Below are positions 48,930 to 60,940 of a DNA stretch of 64,000 nucleotides, one piece after another (positions within the stretch are counted from its first letter, which is position 1; the number at the start of each line of letters is the position of its first letter). Position numbers and translations under genes: made by a program. The stretch comes from Adiantum capillus-veneris (lineage: Eukaryota; Streptophyta; Polypodiopsida; Polypodiales; Pteridaceae): the NCBI GenBank assembly GCA_014529385.2, contig CM043967.1, forward strand, positions 79,319,278 to 79,383,277, written 5' to 3'. The notes below the pieces were generated by a model. That model saw only the letters and a list, made by a program, of their open reading frames with translations. It was not told the DNA's origin and did no database searches.

Positions 48930-51040
48930 ATGGAGAACGCTTCTTTTTTTGATAAAAACACCAATTTGAACTTGCAATCCTCAACCCCTTCATCTTTAAC
49001 ACTTACCCAAAGAAAAAACACACATCATCTTGATGTTGATGTATTGCAAGAGCACCATTGCAGAAACTTAGGAGGGAGTCTTTCTTATCTTAATGGGAGA
49101 AAGAACTTAGAAGGACAAACAAGGAATATCATTTGGATTTGTGGATCGATGGGTCTATTTATCCAAAGTATCCTATGACAAATGCGCCACCTCCCTTTGC
49201 TAATATCACTAACCTCTTACATTTGACAAGCGATGGTAAGGATGGGCTATTGGGATACACCAAACATTTGGAAATGAGAGGATTGAATGCGGAAAGGAAA
49301 AGAAACCTCCTCGCGATGGAAAACATGCAGCTGAAGAAACTTAATGAAGCATGCTCTCAGAGGATTTCATGAAACAAAGAGACAATCCAAGGCCTTGAGA
49401 AGAAGATCACAAGTTTGCAAGAGAAAGACACCGTGTTTGGTAGTCGGAAAAGAAAACGAGATCTTTGCAACATTGAGAACATGAAGATTGGTAGTGGTGG
49501 CTTGAAAAAACGAATACGATCTTTAAGGTAACTCGAAGTTTGTTTCTTCTTTTGTATCTTCAATGTGCTTCATTAAGAAACGGATACACTTTCCTATACA
49601 TGATCATAACGCATGGTACTTTTTTGGCAGGTCTTTACTGCATCCAAACTCGAATGGTGTAGGCTTCAATGTTGGAGTGCATTGCAGCCATCTAGTTCCA
49701 AAGAAGTAGTTGAAGAGGTGATAACTCATAAAAATATTTGTAAGTAGAAAGGGAAGCTCCCTACCTCCTTCATGAACGAGAATCAATTGCAACCAATGGA
49801 AGTGCAAGCAATACTTGATGGGAGTGGCATCTTGCAGATGGGATACAGGGAACTCTTCAAAGCATTAGCTAAAAAGTCTCAAAATAAACTATAGAGAGGA
49901 TCATTGCTGCCAAATCCATCACATGTAAAGGCTGCTCGCCCCCGGCACGTAAACAATGAGACTTTTGAGAAATTTGGGCCACCATTCCATATTGAGGCAA
50001 CGTTCTTAGGCAAGGCGGAAGAGAGGTACAATTTAAATAGCACAACAACCTCTTTGTTGATCTTGAAGCATTGCAAAGGTATGCAGCTCACTTCTTTGAC
50101 ATCAGTCAAGAGGAGTGTGATGGGGTTCTCAAGTTTGTTTTGAACCTCGACGAGTGCGAGGTCTTGAAGTACAAGAAGCTGGAGAGAGTCACCATTACCC
50201 TCATGAATAGAGCTCTGGATCCATGAATAATGAAAGAGGATCCACGGTACTTCAGCGTGCAATCCGAAAACAACATTCTAACTCTAGAATGATTTTAGGT
50301 ATACTTAGTTCACTCTATAATAACAAGAATATTGATTATTTGGTTGTTGATTTTGTGCTTTTTTTTAATTGCGCGTTGATAAGAAATCCTCGATTGGGTT
50401 TTTATTCAAACCCAAATTCCTTCTATCATCAGTGAACAAAGAAACGGAGTCGTTCTTTCAGTGGAAGGATTTGGTGATTATACAGTGGAATGACACATGG
50501 CATGTGACTTAAAGAATCTTAAGTGTATGTACAACATAACACACGGAGCAGATGTTGCAAATCCATGCTTATATTGCATGGTTGATGGAGAATCTCTTGA
50601 GAGTGTGCAATGGAATAGAGCTCCCAACAGACATCTTCAAGATAAAACTTTTAGGCCAGTGCTTGATATTCCTCTGAGTAGAGTTCATGTCTGTACACTT
50701 CTTGCACTCTGTCGAATAATTGAAAAGGTGGTTCATTGGTACATATGTTTTGCATGGACATTAAATCAAGAGAGTGAGTGAAAAAGAGTGATCAAAGCAT
50801 TAAAAGGAGTTCTCTCATACATTGGTTTGCATGGAGGTAATGTCAAAATCGAAGAGGACCCTAAGATGTATAAAAGTTGTTACAAGGTACCTAGGAAATC
50901 TTGTTCGTTTGTTGATGGCAGCATCCCCACGGACATCAAGGATATTTTTTCCCTAAAAAAAAACCACTTGTTGTATGGATCTAAGCTCTCCGGGTTTTCA
51001 ACCCCTGTAGAGCCAGAGCTTGAGGTATGTAGGACATGAA
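48930..51040 (+). pseudogene. Gene D family, diverged copy 2 of the transposase-like gene
   Basis: Collinear with gene D but on + and more decayed. N-terminal LDLWIDGSIYPKYPMTNAPP and GLLGYTKHLE (about 49127-49275; DLWLDGGLYPK and GLLGYCKRL in copy 1) are followed by a coiled coil and an intron near 49530-49630. Then come LDECEVLKYKKLERVTITLM (about 50145-50205; LDECQIV...RLERMSVTLM in copy 1), YFSVQSENN, CDLKNLKCMYNITHGA with PCLYC (about 50505-50580), PVLDIPLSRVHVCTLLALCR (about 50655-50715) and YIGLHGGNVKIEED (about 50815-50860). The C-terminal exon was not found. The order and spacing of all blocks agree with copy 1, which shows that both derive from a real protein-coding family. Frame changes and stops are frequent. 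Confidence 0.6.
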
Positions 51041-51199
51041 ATAGGGGACTCTGAGTGCTTGGCACCTATACCCAATTCCAAAGACGCGTAGAGCAAACTG
51101 ATTCTCAATCACAATTAGTCTTTTTGCGTTTAGTGGGAGGGGGTGCCCACCACACAATCTTGTAATAAATTTCATTGCAAATAGTGGGAACTTTGCATT

Positions 51200-52440
51200 G
51201 TCCTCGGAGTATTCCTTGTGGTATATTATGATCTACAAAACAATAGTAAAACATTTATGGGCCATAAGTGAGATGAGTACAATTTCCAAGTACTTGAATT
51301 GTTTCTACAAACATTTTTGTGGTTGAAACGCCCAATGTAGTGAGACAACGCCACATCCTTGCCTTGTACTCTAGTGACAAGCCCTTGCCGTGAGCCTCCC
51401 GCTCTTGTAAGGAAACTATTGTCATACACTAGCACCTATCAATAAAAAGATTGATCATGATATTTTATCACTGGGTCTTCTCTAATACCATCTGAATGCC
51501 TTTAAAAAATACCATTTGATTCTCGTCCATTTTCAGCATCAACCTTCCCCACAAGTGAATAGACCAACTATTCATTACCTGAGCTTTGGGTGCCACGGGC
51601 CACGGGCCTACCCAGGTTTTCGAAGCCGAGTAGTTTTGTTGTGGATTCAAACTGCTCATCTCTTGGAAAATTGGCCTCTTCAAACTTTGCTTCATTGAAT
51701 GTATCTTTGATGAGTTTCCACCCTGAAGTGAACTGTGAGTCGTGGACAACCGTGTCAGCAACAATAAGATGTTGGTCCACTCCATCATCATCCACAAATC
51801 CAATGTCTTCCTCACAAAAATTTTCAATTGCATCTAGGTAGTAGTCCTCCCGTATATTCAGCTCATGCATGATATGTGTGAGCAGAACGTAGTGGGTGTC
51901 GCCCAACATAGCAAAGCTGGGAGAGCAATTTAGAGGCAAAGTCACTTCCTTATTTGGGCTTTCTTGCTAGCATCTTAATGCTGCATCCGCAAGAGAATTA
52001 AGAGTTAAGCCCGCATCAAATGTTTCCTTTAATACCTCCACCCGTTCTTCTTCTGGGTCAAACTACACCTCCACATCCTCTACCTCTTCCTCCGGTGCCA
52101 ATGGACAACTACAGAAATTTGTTGATGATGACTGCAAAGTCTCTGACTCACCATCCGTCTGCAAGTACAAGTAACAGAATTCCACTGAGCGATACTTTTT
52201 TAAGTGCTTCATACAACTGTCTTGTACAAGCAGTGCATTGGAGGGACACTTTTCTAGACAGCGATTCAGTCTCCTTGAGGCGCTCTTGTCAGGGTCAAGT
52301 TCGGCTAGGTACACATATCTCATGCCATCAATTGTGATGGAATTGTAACAAATGACTACCTCATACTGTTGCAAATGGGTTTGTAGGTACTCAAATGAGC
52401 AATCTATGATCCTTGATGAGCACAGGCATTGTATAAGAAC
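51200..52440 (-). pseudogene. Gene F: unrecognised gene relic facing copy 2
   Basis: Minus strand. Coding-like text begins near 52440 with RIIDCSFEYLQTHLQQYEVV and continues ITIDGMRYVYLAELDPDKSA and CMKHLKKYRSVEFCYLYLQT, an acidic stretch (PEEEVEDVEV), then after a stop MLGDTHYVLLTHIMHELNIR, DAIENFCEEDIGFVDDDGVD and FENLGRPVARGTQ. A probable intron ends TTTTTATTGATAG at about 51436, before VLVYDNSFLTRAGGSRQGLV. It converges on copy 2 of the transposase-like gene, as gene B converges on the histone gene. The ITIDGMRYVYLAEL block is faintly like VINGEEYLFLHDL of gene B, not enough to claim homology. No family is recognised. Confidence 0.4.
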
Positions 52441-52460
52441 GTGAATAGTTTTTCTTCATT

Positions 52461-53145
52461 TGTATCCTCGCCCACATTGTCTGTCTTCAGGAATATGATC
52501 CCCATGAATAAAAGAAAAAGAAAGCCAGAACTACTATGCAAAATTGGTCTGTATTTTGTGTCATAACCAAGCGAATATTGAGCCTCGAGTATCCCTCAAG
52601 GTCTCTATTTGCTTGGTTCTGTCCCGTGAGCTAATGTCATAATAGGTGATGTCACTTGAGTTAGAACAAGGCGAATAGGGCCCCCAAGAATCTCCAAAGG
52701 GCCCTATTTGCTTGGTTCTGACCCAAGTTGAATCTACAATGTACCCCACGTTCATTGGGAATAGGTGGATTGGAACAGATCATTTAATGTTACCAATAAA
52801 TGCTCTGTATCCTTGCCCACATCGTTTGTCTCCAGGACTATGATCCCCATAACTGAAAGAAAAAACAAGCCAAAACTACTATTCAAAATTGGTTTGTATT
52901 TGGTGTCATAACCAAGCGAATATTGAGCCTCGAGTATCCCTCAAGGTCTCTATTCACTTGGTTCTGTCCCGTGCGCTAATGTCATAATAGGTGACGTCAC
53001 TTGAGTCAGAACCAGGCGAATAGGGTCCCCAATAATCTCCAAAGGGACCTATTCCCTTGGTTCTGACCCAAGTTGATTTTACAATATACCCACGTCGGAA
53101 CAAGTGGATTGAAATAGAGCATTTAATGTTATCAATAAAAGATAT
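52461..53145. repeat. Two tandem ~345-bp units, each with two fold-back segments
   Basis: TGTATCCTCGCCCACAT at 52461 recurs as TGTATCCTTGCCCACAT at 52806. Each unit contains AACCAAGCGAATA...TATTTGCTTGGTT and AGAACAAGGCGAATAGGGCC...GGGCCCTATTTGCTTGGTTCT as inverted pairs (first unit; the second unit has TATTCACTTGGTT and GGACCTATTCCCTTGGTTCT). The pairs share the GCGAATA/TATTTGC and CTTGGTT ends, so the two fold-backs look related to each other. Confidence 0.85.
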
Positions 53146-53343
53146 ATAGTCACTATGTCCAAACATAGAATTCAATAACAACTCATGCACGGTCACATAA
53201 GGAGTAATTATTCCAACCATGTGGTGCAAGACTTCTAATCTTACCCTAATGACCACTCTTGGCCCTTGGAGTGTTGTTACTCTTGTTTTGTAACCCCTTA
53301 ACACAATGGCTTCGGTGCGCAACAGTTAACAACACACAAGAAG

Positions 53344-53345
<2 letters not shown>

Positions 53346-53379
<34 letters not shown>
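53346..53379. repeat. (GA)n microsatellite
   Basis: About 34 bp of GA repeats, followed by a short basic coding-like stretch (RSESNNQKVARRKRTKRQRQ) that I cannot assign. Confidence 0.95.
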
Positions 53380-53382
<3 letters not shown>

Positions 53383-54389
53383 AGAAAGAACCTATCTCTA
53401 CAATATCCAATGGCGCCGAGTTCAATGGTGATGTTGCAGGTCGCTCTGAGAGCAATAACCAGAAGGTGGCCAGGAGGAAGAGGACAAAAAGGCAAAGGCA
53501 AGGGTGATGGCGACGTGGCAGCAAAGGACTCAAACTAGTGGAGGTTGCTCAACGCAGGATCACAGAGGTGATCAAGGGGAAGAGAGCAAGAAAGACAAAG
53601 GCAAAGGTGATCTATTTGTTCTACTTGAAGATGGAGATGGCAACTGCAATGGCGATCGGCGTCTGACTCTAAACAGTCACCGAAAAAGGCACGTGGGTTG
53701 TGCTCACAAGGAAAACCAGTAATAAACAAGCTCCGATTTCCATGTAGTACGATCTATCAACCACAATCTCGGGTGTAATTATGTGCATAAGTGAAGTTTT
53801 CACCCTCGCCAAGGTAAGCATTCTAAGTTTAGAGGTAGTACCCCCGCCAAACATTTTAACTATACCCTCGTCCCAGATGAGCGTTATTCTGTCTCTTTTC
53901 GCATCCTCTAGTGCATAGTGTTTTTAACTCTGCCCCCATCGACTCTACATGGTAAGAAAACCATCTCTTTTGTGCTCCCAACCCTTTTTGTGCATCTCCT
54001 CTTACTCTCTACTTCTCCTCCTTTTTGTGCATCCTCTTCTTACTCCTGTTCTATAGAACTTTAGTGACATAGAACTCTACACACAATGAAGAGGTGTGCT
54101 ACTACACTTTTGTGCACTTGTATTTTGTGTGGTCAGTGTTGTTGGTACAAAAATTTAGAACAGACAAACACAGGAATGAGAATGGAACTGGAACAGAACA
54201 AAAAATATAGACTAATTCCACCATAACTTCCGACTTCATATTCCAAAAAAGACACTCATGAACAACTACATAGTTGGCGAATACTAATGGGCAACGCTCT
54301 TTCCCAAGAACACCCCTTGGAATCCCAAAAGTACAAAAGTTGATATTCCGAATTCCACTAAGGTAAAACATCCAAAATTCCCTCAGCTT
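53380..54389. other. Stretch without a recognisable gene
   Basis: Short open frames only, without family motifs. It may be the 3' region of the minus-strand element that follows. Confidence 0.3.
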
Positions 54390-56460
54390 AACACCTGGCA
54401 CAGCCCTGTGGCTAGATCCATAGGCTGACCTGGACCCATAATCCCTTGATCAAGTAGTCTACTCCCCAGCAACATCTTCTGCATCTGTCTCCAAAGGCTT
54501 TTCTGCCACAAAATCCAGATCCGGTTGCTTTTCCACCTCAGCTTCCTCCTGCTTTTCCACTTCCAATTCCACTCCACTTGCCAAATTCCGATCTGGTTCC
54601 AGAACGCGACTGCTGAGCTATGTCGTGCACTTACTCAGACCCCATGCACTTACTTCAATTCCCTTGCTTTTATTCTTCAACTCCTCCATCTCTGCAACTA
54701 GCCTCTCATTCTCCGTCTTCAATGCCTCATTCTCCCTCCTGATGCTCTCCTTTCTAGCTTCCTGAACCAATTCTTGAAGTGGTCCGTCGACACTTCCATA
54801 TGCTCCCTTCAAAGCCTAGTTGTTGTATTCCACATCTCCTCTGCATATTCCAACACTTCTTGCTTCAAGGCATCCACATCTGAATCAGCTACTAAGATGC
54901 CTATCAATCCCTGGTTCTGTAATGCAGCCTTCTCGATATCTGCCGATGGAGTTAGCCTATTAATCAAAAAAACATTTTCAATGGTCAAATCAGCCACCTT
55001 GTCCCCCAATTCTTTAAATTGCTCATCCACTGTAGTCTTCAGTCCATCTGCCCACCGAGTGAAATCCTTAGCTACACTCAAAACTTCAGCATTCCTTGCC
55101 ATAGCCTCGGTTGTAATCCTCTTAACCTCCTCCTGCAATCTTTACTTATCCGACCTATGTTGAAATAGTTGCATCCTGACTTTCTGAATTTCCCATTCTG
55201 GAATAGCACTACACTTATGTTCCATCTTCTTACTTTCAATCACCCTAAGTGCTGCATCCTGATTCTATAGGAACTCATTCAAATCAGCCATACAGTTAGC
55301 ATCCTCCTCCACATAGAAAATCCCCCTGGCCTCATAGCTGGAATTGCTACCTGCCTTGACCTTCAAACTCTCTGGAACACTCTTCTCCGTAGTCCCACCC
55401 ATTCCTTTCATAAACAGTGTGACCTTCTTATCTTTAGACTCCGACTTCTTAGATTCTGACTCCATGGTGAAAATGTTCAACTTTGATTCAGGCTCCAGCA
55501 AACCCTTCCAAGAAACTTTAAAAGGTGATTTTATTTTTTCAATTGTTGGAGACCCCAACAACAACTTCCTCTGCTTCATTCCACATAATGTTCCCTCTTC
55601 CTTCACCACATCTGCAACCGGTGTCTTCAAACCTGCTGCTACTATTGACCTAACCTTCACAACATGCTCAAAGATTGCATCCAAATAAGGTTCCACACGG
55701 CCCACTGCCAATGTCCAACGCCGATCTCTCTTGCCTTTAAGTTGCATCCGATCATACAACACTCTTTCCCAATCAACCTTACTGCCTCTCTCAACCTGAA
55801 ACAATGGTGCAAAAGCCTCCTTACACATGTAAGCGGTCTTCTACAGAATGCACACCTTCTCCAGATACCAAAACAAATTTGAGGCTCTGATTCCACCCGC
55901 ATTCTGCACCATGTAGTATGACTTCTTCCCAACCGAATTTCCAAATTCCCCCTTCATTTGGGAGTCAGTCACCTTCCTTCCCTTAGCGGGCACAGAAAAA
56001 CACGGAACTTTGAAAACCTTGGACACCAACCTTGGTGTCAAGCACACATCCCCTGTAATCACTCCATCACTCTCCTTAATCAAGTTCCACTCCTGCTCAG
56101 CGAGCTCATTCTCTACCCATGCGTCTCAAGGTAGACATGCAAACTCATTAAGTCCTATGCGCTTGAGCCATACCTAGGCTTCCACCTCATTTGGGTCAAA
56201 CGCTGCCACCACCATCTCCACACTCCCCTGATCACTCATAGACTTAGATTCATCACTCTCCACCTCGATGTGATCTTCCTCCTACCTTGACTTAAACAGC
56301 TCCTCCATCGACATCTTCATCGACCTGGTGTGCGGCATTGATTCTAACGCATCGTCTTGCATCCCCGCCATCAGCTTTCCCTTGATATTTTCAAAAAACA
56401 TTTCACCCTTCTTCTCCCACTTAATAGTTAGTGAACTGCAATGTTCACACACTTGGATGT
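54390..56460 (-). pseudogene. Long unknown retroelement-type ORF, interrupted by solo LTR copy 3
   Basis: Minus strand, mostly collinear pieces with stops. Its upstream part lies beyond the solo LTR at 58180-58092 and reads into DHIQVCEHCSSLTIKWEKKG across the insertion site. It continues SMPHTRSMKMSMEELFKSR, MVVAAFDPNEVEA, then DGVITGDVCLTPRLVSKVFK (about 55990-56060), VDWERVLYDRMQLKGKRDRR (about 55720-55780) and long coiled-coil-prone segments at 54810-55138 and 54620-54810. Several stops are TAG or TAA, compatible with C-to-T changes. It lies on the same strand and 3' of the integrase relic at 58488-60130, the place where some plant gypsy lineages have an extra (env-like) ORF. I do not recognise the protein. 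It could also be the ORF1 of another element. Confidence 0.45.
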
Positions 56461-58086
56461 TGTCATAAAATCTAATATCTAATATCTAACCAACCCAAAT
56501 GATTTTCTCATCTCAAATTGATCACTTAATGTGGGAGAATAAATGGGAACAAGTGTTAAGATATAGACATGTGCGTATAGATCTATCTCAACACGGGGCC
56601 AATGGTAAAGGGGCCCAAATGAGAGATGTTCTATCAAAGAGCAAGGCTAAAAAATGGAGCATAAGACCTTAGGGTTAGCTTCATTGAAGACCTCCAATAA
56701 TGTGTGGAAAAGGTCTTTGACCTTAGGTAAGCTAGGGCTGAGCTTGAGGCACGGGAACCTGACCCAGCTCGAGGTGCTTGTCTTGCTTGTTCTGCTTGAT
56801 GACTAAGGTGCTTGAGGTGCTTGATGATTGAGGTGCTTGAGATGCTTGAGGTGCTTAATTATTGAGATGCTTGAGGTGCTTGACATGCTTGAGATGCTAG
56901 GGTTCCACTTGAGGTGAGAACCCAGCCCAAGCTTAAAGTGCTTATGAGCCAAACTTGTGGTGGGAACTGGGCCTATGCATGAGGGGCTTGAGGTATCGAA
57001 AAGTCAAAGATTGAATCCCTACAAGGAGGGGACGGGGGGATGAGAGAGAACACCCACACACTCACACAAGGAATGCATGGTACAAAGAAAGAAAAAGGGA
57101 CACTTGTCAAGTTCCTCCTCATGTTGCCCTCATGGTGTGCCTGAAGCCTATTGGTTGGCCACCCAAGGGGTCCAATAATAATTTATGATATTTAATTAAA
57201 TGATTTAGCATTTATCTAGCCCTCTCTCTCAAAGGGGAAAGGGGGAAACTTGTCTCAAGGCTACCCTTGCTGCTTGTAATGCCTCCTGCTTGTGATTGGC
57301 TAGGCCTGGAGGGGTCCAATGAGCTTCAAGCATGAGCTACAAGGGGGGGTCGACCCAAGCAATCTAGGGGGTTTCTTAGGGGGTATACTCACCCACACAC
57401 ACTCACAAACACTCTCATGGTGTGCTATGCAAAGTGCAAGATCTCCCTCTCCTTCTCCAAGCAAGTAGAGGTTGAGAGCCTACACCAACACTCTTGGATA
57501 TGGAGTGCAAATCCAACCAAGAGCCATGATTCAATGCTTAATATTTTCATCTCCTTCTTCTTCATTAATATGCTATTATGTATGCTAGCAACAAGAGTTA
57601 TGATAAGTGAGGAACTAATCCTTTCTCCTACGAAATGTTTCTTCTTCCTCTTCCCTACCCTCATTCCCTGCTAGCTCTCTCCACCTTCGAAGGTGTTTGA
57701 GGTCTTGGGACTGAGGCTTGTTATAGTTAAAGCTTTCTTCAATTTTATGTTATGTTTGTGATGCATGAAGCTTTCCATCTTCATTGCATCACCTAGGTCA
57801 CAAGGAACACAAAGATTGTATTGTAACAAGTCTCTCTTAATGGGAGAAATCATAATACAAATGCCTATTGGAGGGGGGACCGGCTCCACATAAATCCGGT
57901 CCTCAACTGTTGTCATAGTCTCTAAATTCTCTCTCTTGCAAAAGTATTGTTCATGCCAAGTTAACTAATTGCTATGATTATGTTGATATCTTCAATTATG
58001 TTCACCCGCTATGCTCACAAAGTCATTTCTCAAAAGTACTCTCATTAATTTCCGCTACTCTCAAATTAAATAGGCCATCCATTACA
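56461..58086 (+). mobile_element. Solo LTR, family L, copy 3 (1626 bp)
   Basis: Begins TGTCATAAAATCTAATATC, ends GGCCATCCATTACA. Perfect target duplications GATGT lie at 56456-56460 and 58087-58091. It aligns with copies 1 and 2, including the box GAGGGGGGACCGGCTCCA near 57870 and an expanded GCTTGAGGT minisatellite at about 56770-56990. No internal element sequence remains. Confidence 0.88.
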
Positions 58087-58189
58087 GATGTGATCTCCAA
58101 CACTTCTCACCACCTTAATCTTATAATGATGAATTTTCACCTCGATTTGGGCATGCCATGCAAGATTTTCCCAAAAAATATTCGTCCTT

Positions 58190-58487
58190 AAATGAGTCAC
58201 ATCAGCACTAAGCGAATTTTTAGCCTTAAATTGAGTACCCCCACTAATGAGTACCCCTTGACCCTTTTGCCCAATTCCATTCCTCGACTTTCCTCTTTCT
58301 AGACTTACAATCCCACACTCCGAATTCCAACATCTAGTTAACCATTTGAATTCCGAATTCTAGATCCCTTTACAGGTTTTGAATTGCAACAACAAGTTGC
58401 CAATGCTACCTACGAAAATTCCGCTACAACCCGCAAAACACTAATTGTTAACAACTTACGGCCAATATCCTCAGCCTTATTGACCAT
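58190..58487. other. Short spacer between the unknown ORF and integrase
   Basis: No coding family. It separates the end of the integrase relic from the minus-strand ORF that continues at 58180. Confidence 0.4.
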
Positions 58488-60130
58488 TCACTTAAGAACC
58501 TCAAGAACCTTTCCATAAAATTTCTTCAGTCTGAACCCATTCACAGGTTTTAAAATCTTGGTTCCAAAGACATCTTTCAACAAAAATGTTCCTTGGCCCT
58601 GTTCTGAAACAATCTGATAAGGTCCAAAATATCGCAGCTTCAACTTACCCAGATGTGGTCCCAACTTAGAATTATATAACATCACCCAATCTCCCACTTG
58701 AAAATTTTTGAATTTCACCTGCCTGGACATCCATGCTTGTCTCCTCTTTTGCCCAACTTCCACCAAGTTGTCACTCTGAATTCTATCCTCTTCCAATTTA
58801 AGCAGGTCCTTCTGTCTATGGGAAATTGATTCCTCCGGACTCAACTTATGCTGAACTGACAACCTCAAGCTTGGAATTACATATTCCATTGGCACCACAG
58901 CTTCAATTCCAAACACCAATCTGAAAGGTTTCGTTCCAGTTGCCACCTTAAAAGCCGTCCAAAAAGCCCATAGTGCTAAATCCAGCTTATCATCCCAATC
59001 TGATTTGTTTTCCACACAATATTCTTCAAAATTCTCACCAGCACTTTATTGGTGCTTTCTGCCTTCCTATTTGCTTGCTGATGATATGGAGTAGCTTTCT
59101 TATGCAAAATCAGATGTTTGGATGTCAACTCCTGAATCACAAAATTCAAAAAATGTACTCCCTGATCCGACACCAACTCAATAGGACATCCAAATCTTGT
59201 CATAACGTTTTTATATAGAAACCGTCCCACACTTACTGCTTTATTATCTCTCAAAGCCACCGGTTCCGCCCATTTAGTAGCATAATCGGTTGCAACAAGA
59301 ATCTATCTGGAACCCGTCCTCTTTGCCCATGGTTTTATTGGCCCTACAAAATCCAATACCCACTTCTGAAATGGTTCCAATGGCAAGACAGGATGATCCT
59401 GCATCCTATCCCCTTGTGTAGGCTACCCCATCTTCTGACATTGAACACATTCCTTGGCAAAACTATGTGTATCTTTCAATACCAAAGGCCACCAAAGTCT
59501 AGCTTGTAAAATTTTCCAACCTATAATTTCCCCTAAGAAATGTCCTCCAGCTGATCCCCAATGTGCCTCCTGCAACACTGCTTTCTGCTCTTCATCCGGA
59601 ACACATCGGCATATAATTTGATCTGATCCTCTTCTATATAATGCTCTAGCTATAATAAAAAATGGTCTTCTCCTCAATGCAAACTTCTTCCTTTGATCTG
59701 GAGACATTGTCAAAGGTAAAACTCCATCCACCACCAGAAACTGAACCATCTGATCATACCAATTATCAAAAAACTGACCTTCCACACGAAACAAATCCGC
59801 ATCAGGCAATTTATCCAATACTCCTGGTAATTCCTCCTTATGTTCCAATCTGGTGAGGTAATCAGCTAGTGCATGCTAAGTTCCTGAAGTATGGACAACT
59901 ATATAATCAAATTCTTGCAACATGAGCATCCATCTTGCTACTCTGCCTTCTAATTTTGGCTTCTTTACTAGAAACAATAAAGCTTGATGATCCACATGGA
60001 AAACCACTTTATTCCCCAACAGATAATGTCGAAATTTATCCAAATCAAAAAGCATTCCAAGAGTCTCCGTTGCTCTCAACATTCTACTAGCATAATAAAC
60101 TGGTCGAAACCATCCCTTACTTTGTAATGT
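58488..60130 (-). pseudogene. Ty3/gypsy RNase H end, zinc domain and integrase
   Basis: Minus strand. RNase H enters at 60130 with GWFRPVYYASRML and keeps VVFHVDHQALLFL (about 59965-60010) and LMLQEFDYIVVHTSGT. The HHCC zinc domain spans about 59430-59560 (HWGSAGGHFLGE...CVQC). The integrase core retains all three acidic positions: WVLDFVGPIKP (first Asp, about 59330-59365), LVSDQGVHFLN (second Asp) and QANRKAESTNK (Glu). A C-terminal GPY/F module reads LRYFGPYQIVSEQGQGTFLL (about 58590-58650). Breaks include stops at 59877 and near 59305 and a frame change near 58976. RT is missing: the fragment is cut at 60130. No chromodomain follows. Confidence 0.85.
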
Positions 60131-60218
60131 AGAGAAATTACCATAAAATAGATATAATGATTGTTGATTTTCAATTAAGGATAGGTAAATAAGAGTATAG
60201 TATTTGATAGTAGAGTAG

Positions 60219-60318
60219 CAATTGGAAAGGATTCCAATTGAATGGAAATATGATAGCAATTAGAAAGGATTTCAATTGAATGATAATGTATAGAAGCAAT
60301 TGGAACGGGTTCCAATTG
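60219..60318. repeat. Three tandem mini-hairpins
   Basis: CAATTGGAA-AGGA-TTCCAATTG at 60219-60240, a one-arm variant at 60257-60278 and CAATTGGAA-CGGG-TTCCAATTG at 60297-60318. The spacing is 38 and 40 bases. Each has 9-bp arms and a 4-base loop. Confidence 0.85.
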
Positions 60319-60536
60319 ATAGAAGAGATTGATAATAGCTTGATTAAACAATAGATTTACATTAGCCAATGTGCTTTGGAGGTATTGATCTCTCAAAGCT
60401 TTGATGTAAAAGCTACCAAGTTAATTGCCACATCAACAGAGCTCCCTTCTCCAATGTGTGTTCAAGTGTGTCTAAAAATGAGTGTTAATGGCCTTTATAT
60501 AGGGGTTTGGAGGTTGCTTGAGGTCCAAGGAATTCC

Positions 60537-60828
60537 CATACCTCCCTTGCTTGCCCCCTCTTGCCAAATGAAGGATTAGAGGTGTCACAAGCTTCTCACT
60601 TACCACTAGAGGTGTCCCCTTTTACCCAATTGAGTGATACACCTCATGTACTTACCCATGCTTAGGGTCAACATACCATAAGCATACCTCCCTTGCTCGC
60701 CCCCTCTTGCCAAATGAAGGATTAGAGGTCTCACAAGCTTCTCACTTACCACTAGAGGTGTCCCCTTGTACCCAATTGAGTGATACACCTCATGTACTTA
60801 CCCATGCTTAGGGTCAACATACCATAAG
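60537..60828. repeat. Recent 146-bp tandem duplication
   Basis: CATACCTCCCTTGC starts at 60537 and 60683. The two 146-bp units are nearly identical, with only a few substitutions seen. Confidence 0.92.
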
Positions 60829-60859
60829 AGATGGGCTATGGCAATGGGTCATTTATGGT

Positions 60860-60940
60860 CATACATACACATACCCATACATACACATACACATACACAT
60901 ACACATACATGCTCATGCACATGCATACATATGCATACCT
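60860..60940. repeat. ACATAC-type microsatellite
   Basis: Degenerate (ACATAC)n/(CATA)n run. Confidence 0.9.
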
